This document shows, in pieces, positions 50,501 through 63,480 of a stretch of DNA of 64,000 bases (position 1 is the stretch's first letter; the number at the start of each line of letters is the position of its first letter). Location of the stretch: assembly GCA_030141605.1 (NCBI GenBank), contig JAQGDQ010000279.1, positions 122,001 through 186,000 of the forward strand, given 5' to 3'. The notes below the pieces were generated by a model that was not told the DNA's origin, ran no database searches, and saw only the letters and a program-made list of their open reading frames with translations. The position numbers were made by a program, and so were the translations under genes. The DNA comes from Tubiluchus corallicola. Its lineage: Eukaryota > Priapulida > Priapulimorpha > Priapulimorphida > Tubiluchidae.

Positions 50501-51212
50501 TTCAAATGGCTGCCTCATTTTGTACCGAAAAGAATTTTCAGTAATTTTATTCACGAGCGCGAAGCTGAACTTTAATGAACTTCAAAATATGATGTTCTGT
50601 TCAGTGATAGGCTTGGCTTAATATGAACACACATTTGCATGAGATAAACAATGTACTGAATAGGCAACTACGCCTAGGCCTGGAAAGTTGTTGCATTTCA
50701 TATGACAAAATCACAAACTGGCCGAATACACTGAAAACTGCTATAATGAACTACTCCAACCATACCTTCAAAACCAAGCTCGCTAAACATAAACAGCTAT
50801 GTTGTTAAAAAAAGTTTCAGTTAAAAATTCATATTATCGCTATTCGTTCAGAGTATAGTATCAATAGCGACACAACATAACAAGTTGCAAAGACGTGGCA
50901 GTGATCGAAAGTTAGTTGACTGAGTTGACTAGGGTTGATTAGTCTACCTGTATTGAAACACAATAGCACAAAGTTACGGTAGTGTATTTCATTACCCAGG
51001 AAATGCTTACACCCAATCTGTTATAAACTGGTTCTAATGGTTTGGTAGTGTAAATTATAAAGTACTTCGTATACGCACTCACATACATAGTTATCCATAA
51101 GTACACGATATCAACTTACCTCAGCAATTACAGTTAAAAAAGTCTAAATAACAATCAATAATAAAATATATCACCGGGATTTGTATGTCTAAGACACGAT
51201 TATTTGTCGCGC

Positions 51213-54200
51213 TTAAGAAAACGAGTTGATCATTTCATCCAGGAGGGCCGGCAACTGGGCAGTACCAGGCAGTCGACCCGTCCAGTTCTTCTGCAGGTTC
51301 AATAGAAGCTGCCTTCCCACGAAGGCTGTATAAAAGACGTGAGGTAGTAGTAGCAGTAGCCTGTTGAGGAGAAGCATGTCTCCGCGGCATGCCACCAACA
51401 GCATCTCCAGGCACAGCTGCTCGAGTTCTTCAACTTGAGGAACGTTCCGTAATTTGCAAGTTTCTGAAAAGATATCAGATGTATGTAGAAATGTCTGTTT
51501 ACACAGTCCACCAGCAAACACGCAGTTAATTGTTGACTTACAAATGTGTATACAGTTTATAACAAGGTAAGCAAATTGTTTGCTTACCAATACGCATACA
51601 GTTTATAATAAGGTAAGCAAATTGTTGGCTTACCAATGTGCATACAGATAATAACAAGGTAAGCAAATTACTGGCTTACCAATGTTGCTGGTTAATAAAA
51701 TGCCTTTCAGACACACTAAATGCTCCACGGTGAAGTCCAGTTCCGCCATTCGCCTCGTGAGATCAACGATGTACTCTCCAACTTCCTTTGCAGACGGGTC
51801 ACCAAAAATGTTCACCAGATCATTTCTGTAGCATATGAGAAACTTAGTCGAAAAAAGAAAAATTACTAACAGAGAAACAACATGCTGGTATAATGTCTGG
51901 GAAGAGCCTGCAACCTAGTTGTTACTTAAATCCAGCACTTTTAATTTCGCAGATTAAGAAACCAATGTTAAGGGAAAAGTACATGTAAGTGAGCATGTAT
52001 ACTGTAGTTGTATTTGTACAAATAATGCCCCCCTCAACATCAGCACAAAATGTACAAAATCTCAGCACAGCAAAATATATAAAAAGTAGCTCAAATGCAA
52101 GTGCCAAACTGCATACAAGAAACAAACATAAACAATACTCACGGTGTAACAACAAGTTTATTCAAGATGTATATGCTATTGTCATACGGCATTGATAAAT
52201 ACGCTGTACTGAGGATGGTAGCACCCGTCCAAGAGTTCAGTACCAGATGAATTTGATCTTGAATGTACAAGTCGTTAAAACCTAAAAAGAGAATTGGTGA
52301 ATCTACAAAAACTACAATAAATAAATGATCTTTATGCAAATGTCTACCGAAAAGGATCGAGCTCAGATCGTCTGGACACAGCGACAAAATGGGCAGCATC
52401 TATTAGGTCAATTTATTTCAGAAAGATGAAAATGCAAGTTCTTTATTTGCCATAATTTCTGACTGAGTTTAGCTGAAACAAAAATGTATCTGAAATAATG
52501 TGGCAAAGTTTAAAGTACAATAATATTAGAAGCAAATGCCCTACAATGTCGAAATTTCATGGCATGATATTACGCTATATTAGCTTTTGCTTACAAAAGT
52601 TACAAGTGTATAGTTTTGGTAGTTTTTAAGTTATGGATAAAAAATTTGCATGTTAAAAATTTAAATGCTAGATAAATGCCAGCTAATCATCAACTGAAGA
52701 ACAGCCAAGTTGATGTATATGAGCTCTCATAGTTCATGCTAGAAAAACAATAAAAGAATCAGCCAGTTTACATTATGGTCTTCACCACGCAAAATAAAGC
52801 ACTGATAAAGATTTGGCAAAAAATGGGATTTAATTCTCTAGATCATGGTTTCTGGAATTCCCTTAAAGAGAAAATGTATGACAGCCACAGAGAGCCGTTT
52901 GATGCAGAAGAACTAGAGGCAAAAATTGTTTGGACAAATACTCCTTCAAGAAGTGAGAAACTGTCAGTTGTGAAAAAAATGCGTTCATCAAGTTTGCATT
53001 GAAAGTGGTAGAAACATAGAACATTTACTATAAATTTTGACAATAGTGACACAAATTTTTCCAGCATTTATTTTTTTGACTTGTTGTTTTAAAACTTCTG
53101 TATCTTTGGAAAAATCTAATTGAACAACCAAAAATTTTTGGTATTTATACACAAGGTGGCACCTGATAGACTATTGCTTGAAGTGTTTGCCTGTAAAGTC
53201 CAAGAACGTTGTTTAGGACAGACATTGCCCAAGTTCAATATGCAATGCAAATATTGAAGCACACGGAGTGTAATGCTAGACTGGGTGTCAACCAGGCTTC
53301 ATATGCACTGGATTCTTTGGGGAAAATCAGGCGTAACTGTGGTCAGTGGTCAGTGAATAGAAACACCAATACCCTAGTAACACATGTTATGCTGTAAACT
53401 TGTATATACAGCACACAATAATTCTGCACACACTTAAAATTGAATATACTTAGTTGTTTTCCTCTTTATATAAAATTCTGCAAGGTGTCATCAGTTAATT
53501 GCATACCTGGTATTAATCTGGCCCAACGGATGTAAGACGTGAGAACTTCTTCAGTGGTCTTTAAAACCATCATCAAAACTTCAGTTGTCATCTATGAGGA
53601 AAAACTGTTTACACAAGCACTAACAAACAAAAAGCTCCTTATGACAACAGAGAATAACGTCATTTCTGTATCACACAAAACAGGTCATCAAATGTTTACT
53701 GTAATATCTAAGGACAGAGACTTAAATTTTACCAGACCGCTTATTCTATGACTGTGATTTTTACAAAACACGGCAATCATCTCGAGCTCGCAGTTGCATT
53801 TTCTGTAACAAGCATAGCATAACTATCAAACGAGCAGGGACGATGCCTTGGTCCCAGAACAGGTTTAGTAGTATACCCCACTGGCTAAATTCCACTCAGA
53901 GCAGTGTGGAACCACAGCACTGTATTATGACAATCGCTAAGACACAACAATAAGAAAAACCTTGTTGTCTATAATACCACACAGTTTTGCTAGTAACAGA
54001 GCTTGTTATACAATCATATTTAATTTTTCTGTAGACACTAACTAATTTACCATACTTCACAACTCAGTGAACAGACCTTGAAATACATATAAGAGCAAAA
54101 TGTCCTGGATTAGATTTTGTATGTGACTTCAATAAGAGTCTGTTGGGAAATTTTATATCAACAGTAGAACGGAAACGTACTGACCAAGAAGGCATATTTC

Positions 54201-57200
54201 CTCGCGCAATAAACATACTAACCTGTCTTATTCAGTGCAATGAAGTATGCAATTCACAATATTTTAATAGCGTAAAAAAATTTAGAGGAAATGGTAGCTA
54301 AACGGTAACGTTTAGTTGTTTTTAATTGTGTAACTGTTACACCTACACCAAACGAGTTAATCGCACCTGGAAAGCAGGCATAGCCGAAGTTTGACTAGAA
54401 TTAGAACAGAAAGATGATGATGAAGCAAATGAACAGGATCCGTGTTCCACTTCTATGTTCTGCGTGGCAGCAACAACACCTAGAAAAATGATCGGATTCA
54501 AGGCAAGTCTCTTGACTGCTCACCACGTCAACAAAAATACTTTTTTAACTGAATCTATGTTACTGCGAATATCACTTCCTACATCATTTCCCTGCACTGT
54601 GCACCTGAGAAGCCAAAACTCCACATATTTCTTTGGTCTGCTCCAGTGGATTGATTACCCTAAAAATCGCTGGGTGTATTTTCCAAACAGGAGTTAAAAT
54701 ATGTATTTAAAACCTTATTTAGTTTTGCCACTTTTGAACTGCATCAAAACAAAGTTACCTAGGCAACAAAATTTTACCGTTTAACAAGAACAGCAAGAAC
54801 AACATCCAGATGAATAGCGATTTGGGCTGAGTCCCTCGACCAAAAAGCTCTCCTCAAAGACAATTTTCCTTTATTTTACACTTAGGTGATAAAAATGAAA
54901 AAAATTTCACTAATTCTACAATGTATAAAAACTTCGAATGATCATTTATCTACCTGCCATCATCCCAGATATAGCACCAGCGGCAGAAAGTTCCCGGATA
55001 AAAACCTGTTCATTCACCAGCACCTTTAACACTTGTTCCATTTTCTCCGTGTTCATGTGATAAACTACAAAAGAAACTCAATCAATGCATCACTGAATGT
55101 TCAGGTGGCTGATCTCTTAAATAATTTAACAATTTTTCATGTGTACTTATTTATTATTTATTTAAAATTTAATAATAAGTTACATGCAATCTTAAGATAT
55201 ATGAATACCATACTTAATTACGTACTAAAACCGTAATAAATATGTAAAGACAGCATAAAATATAAAAGACACAGTTTAAAGACAAAGAACATAAAAAACA
55301 GTAATTTGTGAGCAATCTCGATAACAAGGTAAAAATATGTAGAATAAAAAGAATTAAAATATTAACAAGAAAATAGTTTTTAAGAGCTAAAAAAGAATAG
55401 ACACATTATATTTAATAGCAATGGTTCTAAGAATTTTAGTTGTTAAATTCTAGCAGTCTGATGTTGTCCAAAATTTTCTCCGATTTTGAATAAAATCTTG
55501 ATGAGGATGAGATAATGGCAGCTTATTCAGATTATTACATGAATCTAAGCAATGGAAGCTTTATTCCCATTGTTATTACAAAATACTTCAGTTTATTTTT
55601 TATTAAACCATAAAGAAAAGATCACAGTTACATAGTTGTATGCTATTTGATTCTTATTTTCTAGCAACAACCCCCCTTTACTGATAAAAAAGACAAAATG
55701 CGGCACATACTGAAAAGAAAAATTTTCGTTTTAAAACTGCTTGGGAAAGTGTCTTCGTTTTGATTTTCACATGAAGCCATACTGATTCATTTGATGAGGT
55801 GTTTTCAATTCTCAGTTGGCAAGATAAAAATTTTATCGTTTTGATTATAAATCAATCACTATGTTTCCATCAATGGCTCTTTCAATAGATGCTATTTGGT
55901 CCAGTAAAAAATTCTGGATAACCAATTCATTCTAGAAGTATCAGGTTGAAGTAACACATATATTCCATTAAGGGTGCTACTGTTTCTTGTGAATATGAAA
56001 ATGAAATTATTCATCGGTTTTATTTTGACCCATTCGCAATAGTGGAGCAACAGTCACCAATCATAGGCACTTCTGCAACATCGATTACACAACTTATAAC
56101 TAATGAAGAAGAAGCTTATCAAAATTGATTTTCCACAGTTCTACACAAAAGACTGCTCAACGTAATAATGGCAGTGGACTATAACCAGTCTCTCTTTGTT
56201 ATCAGAACAAATTTCTGGGTAAAAAGAGTAACTTCTTATTATTTGAGCTTAAACCAATTAGAAACCTAGGTAGTTACAGAGTGCTTAGAAATCGAAATTA
56301 AGCTATTTGGATCCTGGTCAAAATCAAATTTCTGGATGGTTTCATCTACCATACTGCTGCTAGAATTTAACTTGTTGATAGAACTTGTACATGCATCCAA
56401 ATGTGGATAAAATATCACTAAATGGTTCAGCATCCACCAGTGATCAAAGCAACTGTTGACTAAAGTTAAACGTGTTATGTAACAGCATTAACAGAGGTTT
56501 TAAACTTATCATAACTAACATAACACAGCTTTTGTCTTAATAAAAACATAAAAGCAAACTAAATTATAGTGGTGGGCTTAATTGACTACTTGTAATTGGT
56601 TAATTCCATGCAAGCCTCTCGTATTGATAACTTTGCTAGATAATCGAACATTGAATGATTACTCTTCTGTTAACGAGTTTGTAATAATTTGAAATACAAA
56701 AATGCATAAATTCTCTTCAACACAGGTAAATTGCAGATGTAAACGCTGTCAAACACAAAGTGGCTTAGCTCAACTTTCAGTGAGTTCAATTAAGCTTTAG
56801 CACATTCTTGGAGCACAGATGTGGAAATTAAATGCTAACGGGTGATCTCAGTAATGGATAACTGACTAAAAGTAATCAGCAATCGCAATTACTTGCAATC
56901 GGCAGTATTGCCCACCACTACCGAATCCTGGAGGCCCCACAAGTATAGAGATCCACTGCTAACCTATGTACATTGTTTTTCAAACGTTTGTATTCACCAA
57001 TCTTTGCTGTACAGCATGTTTTTTAATGTTTAAACACTGATTTCGTTGAAAGAAACAATAGAAAAGACACATTTAATTTTATTGACCATTTATATTTTTA
57101 TTCATGTGAATGGTTGTGTAGGTAGGTGCACTGCTTTGCCCTGGGGCATATAATGTTGTTGAGATAGCCCTCCAATCACAGATTACCAAGCTTAACAAAG

Positions 57201-60200
57201 ATGACCAATCAGACTACCAAACCTAGCAAAATTGCCCAATCACAGACTACTGCCTAGTAGTTAACTTAGAACCATACTTACCGTTTTCAGCCGCATTGTT
57301 GCACGTATAACTACCAATGTGACCTAAAGGTAATGTGTCTCTAGGTGAAGAATGTTCAAAATGTACGTTGGCTGTGTGATTATTCCGAGACGTAGACGGT
57401 ATAAGATTTGTACGATGGCAGTTGTTATGAGACACGATGGTATCTGGCATATCTGCAACACAAAATTTTATTTACGGTTTCTTCAACAAGTCATAAGGCA
57501 TCAAAAAGAATAAGTTACGTGCAAGTCATAAGGCATCAAAAAGAATAAGTTACGTGTGAGGTGTATTATATTATATAAATATGTTTACAGGTTCTTGATA
57601 CCATTTTGAAAGTTGGCATATAACTGAATGCTTAAGAATAAAAAACTCATAATCCAATGTCCATTAAAGAAAATTATGTGATGCAAACTGACAATTAACA
57701 ATCTGCAAATATTTAAAATACTGTGAAAGTTAAAGTTGCAAACAACACAAAGTAAATGTAAAGGTAAACAAGAATGAAAAACAAAAAAATCAACTACTGA
57801 GCAGTGTTTATACAAAAATATGCCAGATGTGCATGGTATGAACCGGCCATATCGTATAATAATGAAAAACTAATTACTGATTAATTAGTGTAGTGGGTTT
57901 TGTTATCATTAACAAATTAACAAGACAAATTAAGTTTTTCATTTTTACTGCATACATTTTTAATTATTCTAAGCTATACAAAAACATACAAAAATAAAAC
58001 GAATTCAATTCCACACTCACTTGGTACTAAAGGCATAAACTTCTTTTTAGAAGCAGTTTTATTTTTTGCAGTCGGTTTCTTTTCAGTTGTCTTGTTTTCA
58101 GATTTCTTCCGTTGTGCTCTAAATACAAAAAAAAACAAAAATGGAAATTTACAACATAACAAATCTTCAGTACAGCTCATGACAGAAAGACTGTATAGGA
58201 AAACATGATGATATATACTGATGATACAACATTCCAAACCGAGTTTTTGAACCTACTCACTGCTATACAATTTGCGTTGTAGCTGTCATATTTTTCGAAA
58301 AGATAAAGTTGTTACTATTACAGATATTACTACAGATTACAGCAACTTTGTCACTGCTGTATCACCCTGCTATGTCACCCTCAGTTTTACTGTTAAGACT
58401 ATCATTGCCACTACCACAGCTACTGACACCTCCCATAATCGCACCTGCTGTCCACCATCACCATCATAAGTACCAAGATTTTCATCAACACCAGCTTCAT
58501 TACGTTATTTCAAAAGTAGTTTTGTTTTGCGTGGCACAATTCAAAACATCTTGCAAAGACACAGGGCAGAAAACAAAAGCAACAATACAGCAGACTGCAG
58601 CACACATTCAGTAATAACAGCAATCGTTTTTGCAAGTTTTGCCCACATTTTTGGCTAAATGCATTTTATAGCCTACTTATTAATTTTTTAGCCAGTCAAA
58701 ACCATCAGCTGCTCGTATATAGGTACTGTGGAACTGCAGCACCCCTTATTTTCACTCAATATTATCGATAAGATTCAATATAATAAGTCATTTTTCTTTA
58801 GTTCTTTCTTTACACTTGTACGGTCCACAGCACGGGGGAAAGTACTGTTTGCTTGCCAGCCCAGCACAGTGCACTCACAGCTCAAGCAACATGGTGTTTG
58901 CTGTCAGTTGTCACGTGCTTAAAAGCCGTGTACCAGCATATTCTTAAACTGCGACAATTTAGGCTATTCGAAAGCAAAAGATATTTTTTGTTTAGGTTTT
59001 TATCAAGTTTATGTATAAATTTTTGTATGTTTGTTTCTTTAAAATTACAATTACAACAATTACAAATTACAACATTCAAATTACATGCTTATTTCGTTTT
59101 ACACAGTATTAAAACAATGGCTAAAAACTTTCTGAAGCAGCACCCCCACTAATATTATCTACAGCCCACCACTGGTCAAGACTATTTATTTTCTGTAGCT
59201 GATTCATGAAGTGTACCTGGCATGTGCAGGTATCATTACTACTGATGTACATGTCAGTAAATTTGCACATTAAGTATGATGGCACAGTCTCTTCATACAG
59301 TCCAGTTGAATAGCATTTTTATGACAGGAGATACTCATCACACAGGCTGTAAAGTGGCTAAGCTGTGTGCAATATTTATTAATACTGCACTCTAAGTAAC
59401 ACAAATTCCATGGAATTCCATGGAGCAACTACAACATCTAGGTGTCTAATTAATAAACAAACACGTGAAAGATTGTTTTCAACACTTCTGCAAGGAAGTC
59501 ATTTTTCCATACTAACAGTCTGTGTCAAGTACCTGGGATGGCGTCTTGATTTTTCGATACTCATTCCTATCCGATGACACTTTTCTAATCGGCAGGCTTG
59601 GCAACATTTTCTCTCCGTTCTGTCAATTTCGCACGTCTTTTCCGCGGGACAAACATACTGTGTGGTGCCTAATGGTACAAATCATCAATTTTTAGGGCAT
59701 TACTTGCACCCGAGGAAAATAGACTATATCGGGAGCATTAAACAAACAGAATGATTTAACAAAAATTATCAGAAAACTATACCATTAATTCTAATAACTG
59801 TCAACAAATGACAAAATTAACTTGAACAAAACCATGTTGAAACAATATCTCAAGCTGCACAATCGCATACTACAGAGTCCTGCATTGTGACACACATACA
59901 AATTGTTTAAGAGAGCCATTGATTTTTCAGAAACCTAACATCATACCGTGTATACTCCGTCGAAAGAATGCCTTGCATCCTTCGCACGTCCACGCACCGT
60001 AATGCAACCCCGAGGCTTCGTCGTTGCATACCTGGCACCTACGATCAGCCGTACCTTTATTTAATTAGAGAAAGAGGTATTATTAATTAAGAAGCCATCA
60101 CAAAATATAGTTCATAAACAGATAACTTGAAATTATTACTTTGAAAAAGCATTTTATTGTATGTGAACAGGTCAACCTCTGATCAATAGCAACTAAGTTT

Positions 60201-60737
60201 TATAGCTATCAGTGTAATACATGGTACAGATTTCTAGAAAATGTAGAAAAACAGGTTAAGCGAGACTAACAAGTAAACATGTCATCTTTAACGGTTTTCT
60301 TACAAATAAACGAATAATACATATGCATATTGATGGAGAAAATAATTTTTTAAAGAAATAAATCTGTAATTCTGCAGCCGCTTTTTGGCTACATTAAGAC
60401 CTGCCATACCACAAGAAAATACATAATCTAGGTCTGTAACATCGGAGTCATAAGCAAAAGTCCCTAGTGGGCTAGTCCGACTACAATTGTATCATATTCC
60501 ACGTATTACGATCAAGTATAGTTTTAAAATATTCTCAAATCCAGTTTCCTGCTTACAAAAAATGGTTCAAAGTCTATGGTCCAAATATACCATGTTTCCA
60601 AAAGAAACGCATCAGTAAATTAAACTGGTAACTTATTTTTGTCAAAATCTAAATACTTAGGTTGAAATAAAAAAATTCTTCAAGTTACCTTTACAATGCT
60701 GAGATTTTGATTCTGCTCCCAGCATCTGCTGCTGCAT
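51213..60737 (-). CDS. Nuclear receptor with ER-type P-box, eleven exons
   Basis: Exons in transcript order: 60737-60689, 60054-59947, 59668-59533, 58118-58021, 57452-57282, 55064-54954, 54479-54367, 53591-53507, 52281-52143, 51825-51680 and 51463-51213. All ten junctions have GT..AG and keep phase, giving 468 residues. Such receptors are ligand- or constitutively regulated nuclear transcription factors. The N-terminus is only 22 residues. The DBD (23-88) has all eight zinc cysteines, P-box CEGCKA (40-45) as in estrogen receptors, and D-box PAEKT (60-64). A basic, Ser-rich hinge runs to about 240. In the LBD, helix 3 ends [11 protein letters not shown] (282-292) and [10 protein letters not shown] (299-308) follows. 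[16 protein letters not shown] and the AF-2 helix LLDEMI (459-464) come last. An in-frame TAA precedes the ATG. It is nearest NR3 (ER/ERR) by P-box and helix 3 but divergent; it could be a lineage-specific group. Confidence 0.93.
52775..53030 (+). pseudogene. mariner-type transposase remnant in a receptor intron
   Basis: A 75-codon frame reads [20 protein letters not shown] and then an EELEAKIVW block. After a frameshift, [11 protein letters not shown] and a stop follow (about 52999-53032). The D-HGFW..LK and the closing (G)GR.(I/F)EHL resemble the last third of mariner/Tc1 transposases, including the third catalytic acidic residue region. The rest of the gene and its ends were not found, so the call is tentative. 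It sits opposite in strand to the receptor, in the intron between the two helix-3/helix-5 exons. Confidence 0.45.
58703..59174 (+). mobile_element. Non-autonomous hAT-like element, copy 2, in a receptor intron
   Basis: A diverged copy of the element at 26094-26621, sharing TGTGGAACTGCAGCACCC, ATTTTCACTCAATATTA.CGATA, CACGTGCTTAAAA.CCGTGTA and ACAATGGCTAAAAA. The flanks GTCAAAAC (58695-58702) and GTCAAGAC (59175-59182) match at 7 of 8 bases. The complement of the right end starts CAGTGGTGGGCTG. It lies between the second zinc-finger exon and the hinge exon. Confidence 0.82.
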
Positions 60738-62985
60738 TATAATTAACAGATTCACTGGAAGGTTTTACCTTCGCTTGACCCAGTTACACTGTTACCATAG
60801 CAACAGCTTCAACACAGAGGTACAACGACCTGTGTCCCAGCAGTGAAGCTTGGGGGTTCTATAAAAACAGTGAAATGAAAAAATCAATAAGAACAAAAAT
60901 TTAAATAACTGTTTCAATAATTATTTGCACGTTATGCAAAATACTTATTGCTGATGGGATAAAATTAACAGAGCAAGCACAGATTATGGATTAAAAATAA
61001 AAGTGGCATTGTAACAAAGCAGACTGTGAACAGAACCAGTAGACAGAACCAGAACCTGTTACCTTTAGAGTGATCACTGACATTCACTGTCAGAATCACT
61101 TGTGTATTTGGCCAGAAAAAATAAATCTATGAAGCTATGGAAAACAATAGCTTTTTTGTAACAACTGTAATAAACAATGGATCGACCTTATCAGTCACTG
61201 TCACGAGAAATTTTGAACAGCTAGGCAGAGACTGTTGGTTATTGGTTAATGAAACAGGTTTATCGGTGGCAAAATGGTCATCATACAACTTTATTTCAGT
61301 AAACATACTCTTGTTATAGTCGAAATGGACTAATCATGCTGATTATTTAACCAAAAAGGTCAACTTTCGAAGGGTTGCTTCTTAAACTCACACAGTTCAA
61401 TGCAAAACAGAATACTGTTTCTGTTGTACATAGGAAACCGATTGGTAATAATGTTAAAAGAGCGGGAAAAATGATCAGTAGCGACCAACACAATCTTTAG
61501 TGCAAATTGTAACTCTATTAAAGGAAAAATGAGTGCTATCATGAATGCGGAAACTTGTCTCAAGACTTCCTCGTAATGGAAGAATCAGCGTACCGTATTC
61601 TTATACATTGACATCTTTAAATTCATTTCTCTTTCAAGCTGTAAAACTGTATATTGAGAATTTAGTAAGATAATGAATGGTTTGATACTGTAATGTTCAA
61701 AATGAAATGGCAGTCACGGTCGTGTTTAGCAGATTAAAACGAATAGCCATTTAACTGTAATAATACGTTTACGTGGCATTTGAAAAACTATTAGCTATAT
61801 CTGAATGTATTGTATTGAACCTGTCATTAATAACTAATTAACCGAATTTGGTAAACGTTATAAACTGGTGGCTCCACCTATCGGGAGTTCAACAAAGAAA
61901 TGTTACAGTTCAACTTTTTGGACCAAATTCTGGCTTCATGATCTCATACCTATAGTACCGCTGTGATTGGATGATTAACTGGGTCACGACAGGTATAACT
62001 TGAGAGGTGCAGATTATTCCACAAGGTTACGGATATAGTTGTTAAATGGCCGACTCAGCTAAAAGGCCAATTGATTTTGTCTTTGTCGGGGCGTTGGCCG
62101 ACAAGACGTCACTTCGGATACTTTTATAATCAACTTCATGACTTGCAATAGCTACGTGAATTGAATTGTTCACACTACCATTCATTTATCTTGAGTAGAC
62201 AGAATGTGAGCCATACGTCTAGTATTTGGCAAATGACATTTTCCTGTGATGGGTATGCTTCCATGATGGTGGAGTTTTCAACCAAGACGACACAAAAAGT
62301 AGACTTCTAATATATTCTGAAAGCCTGGTTCCTGACTCATTAGGAGGAGACGTCGTCAGAAGAATCCTGGTGGTCTGTCATCGTCCGCTAATCTCATTAA
62401 GCCAGTCAAGCGAGTGGGACATTGATGCGGTCGCCGTTGTCGACAAGACTGTTAGCAAAGTGATTCCAGCCACCTAAGTGTGTGAAACCCGGAACTTTAC
62501 GGGAAACGTCCCGCTACGTGAAACGCTAGCAGACTGTTATTAAATGAGGGGTACCCCGCTGCTCTGGTGCAAGTTGTGAGTTCTTTTTGTTTATTGTTTT
62601 GAGTTAATTAATTAATTATGCCAATTAAAATGTTAAACCTAAGGCAAACAGTTTGTTTATTTATACTTTGTTGTGTTCACTGTTTCCGTTCACACTGTAT
62701 CACCATTGGCCCATTCTCTGTACTTTAGGACGGACCGACCCTCCTGCGCTTGTAACTGCCTTAGAATTCAAATAAACGTTGCTGCTCTTTAACATTTGGA
62801 GCCACCAGCCCGCCCGGCAATCCATCTTGACTTAAGTTGTCCGACCCAAGTTCGAGGCCCTGTGGGCTAGCAAAGAATTTCATGACCCGAATGTTACAAT
62901 GGCCATGTGACTTAATAAAGTTATAATCTAATCTAATCTAATTTTTGTTACACAAAGGTAATGAAAGATAAAACCTGATAAAACT
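60738..62985. other. Upstream flank of the nuclear receptor
   Basis: The 5' untranslated exon and promoter of the receptor should be here, but I cannot place them. A GC-richer block at 62080-62900 ends in TTATAATCTAATCTAATCTA (about 62920-62940), a short tandem tail of the kind found at 3' ends of some non-LTR elements. No coding sequence is recognised in it. Confidence 0.35.
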
Positions 62986-62989
62986 TTTT

Positions 62990-63480
62990 GATTTTATGAG
63001 CAACTCAGCAATGCAGGCAATCAATTTCGTATAAAATTTCAAAGTTCAAATTTTCTTGACCTGGTCTCAGCTTTTTTAAAAGGCATTTATTGAAACATTT
63101 AGTTAAATTTAATAGTAATTTATTGATTTTTGGCCAATAGAGACCGATCAAATAACAAGCATCTATACAAAATTTTACATAAAATGGGAACAAACTGAGC
63201 TACAGCACACTGAACAGTGACATCATAAGATTGCATCATACAAGTTAGTTTGTCATAAATATTTAAAAAGTCTGGAACAGAACGTGCAATTGTATTTACA
63301 AGGAAGTTGCGGGCGGTGTTATTTTTAGAACAAAATAGAGTAAAATGACATTCGTCACCGACTTTGTTACATTTAGCACATAGACGCTCCTCTCAAGGAA
63401 TAGGTCTTATATAGTTTCATTTCATGCCCAGTTTCAATAGGCAGTGAGTGAGCCTGGTTCGAAGCTTAGTCATTGCTTTT
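62990..63480 (-). pseudogene. LINE C-terminal fragment
   Basis: Read on the minus strand from about 63480: KLRTRLTHCLLKLG, then after a stop EERLCAKCNKVGDECHFTLF (about 63392-63333) and C..NNTARNFL. This matches the C-terminal zinc-knuckle-like block L.KLR...H.L..E.GR...I...ERLC..C...VGDE.HFLL.C of many invertebrate LINE reverse transcriptases. Stops interrupt it and no catalytic RT motif lies in the window, though the element could continue past the right edge. Confidence 0.65.

Noticed and set aside
50623-50808. 61-codon frame as a small gene
   Set aside because: No signal peptide, domain or splice partner; length within chance expectation.
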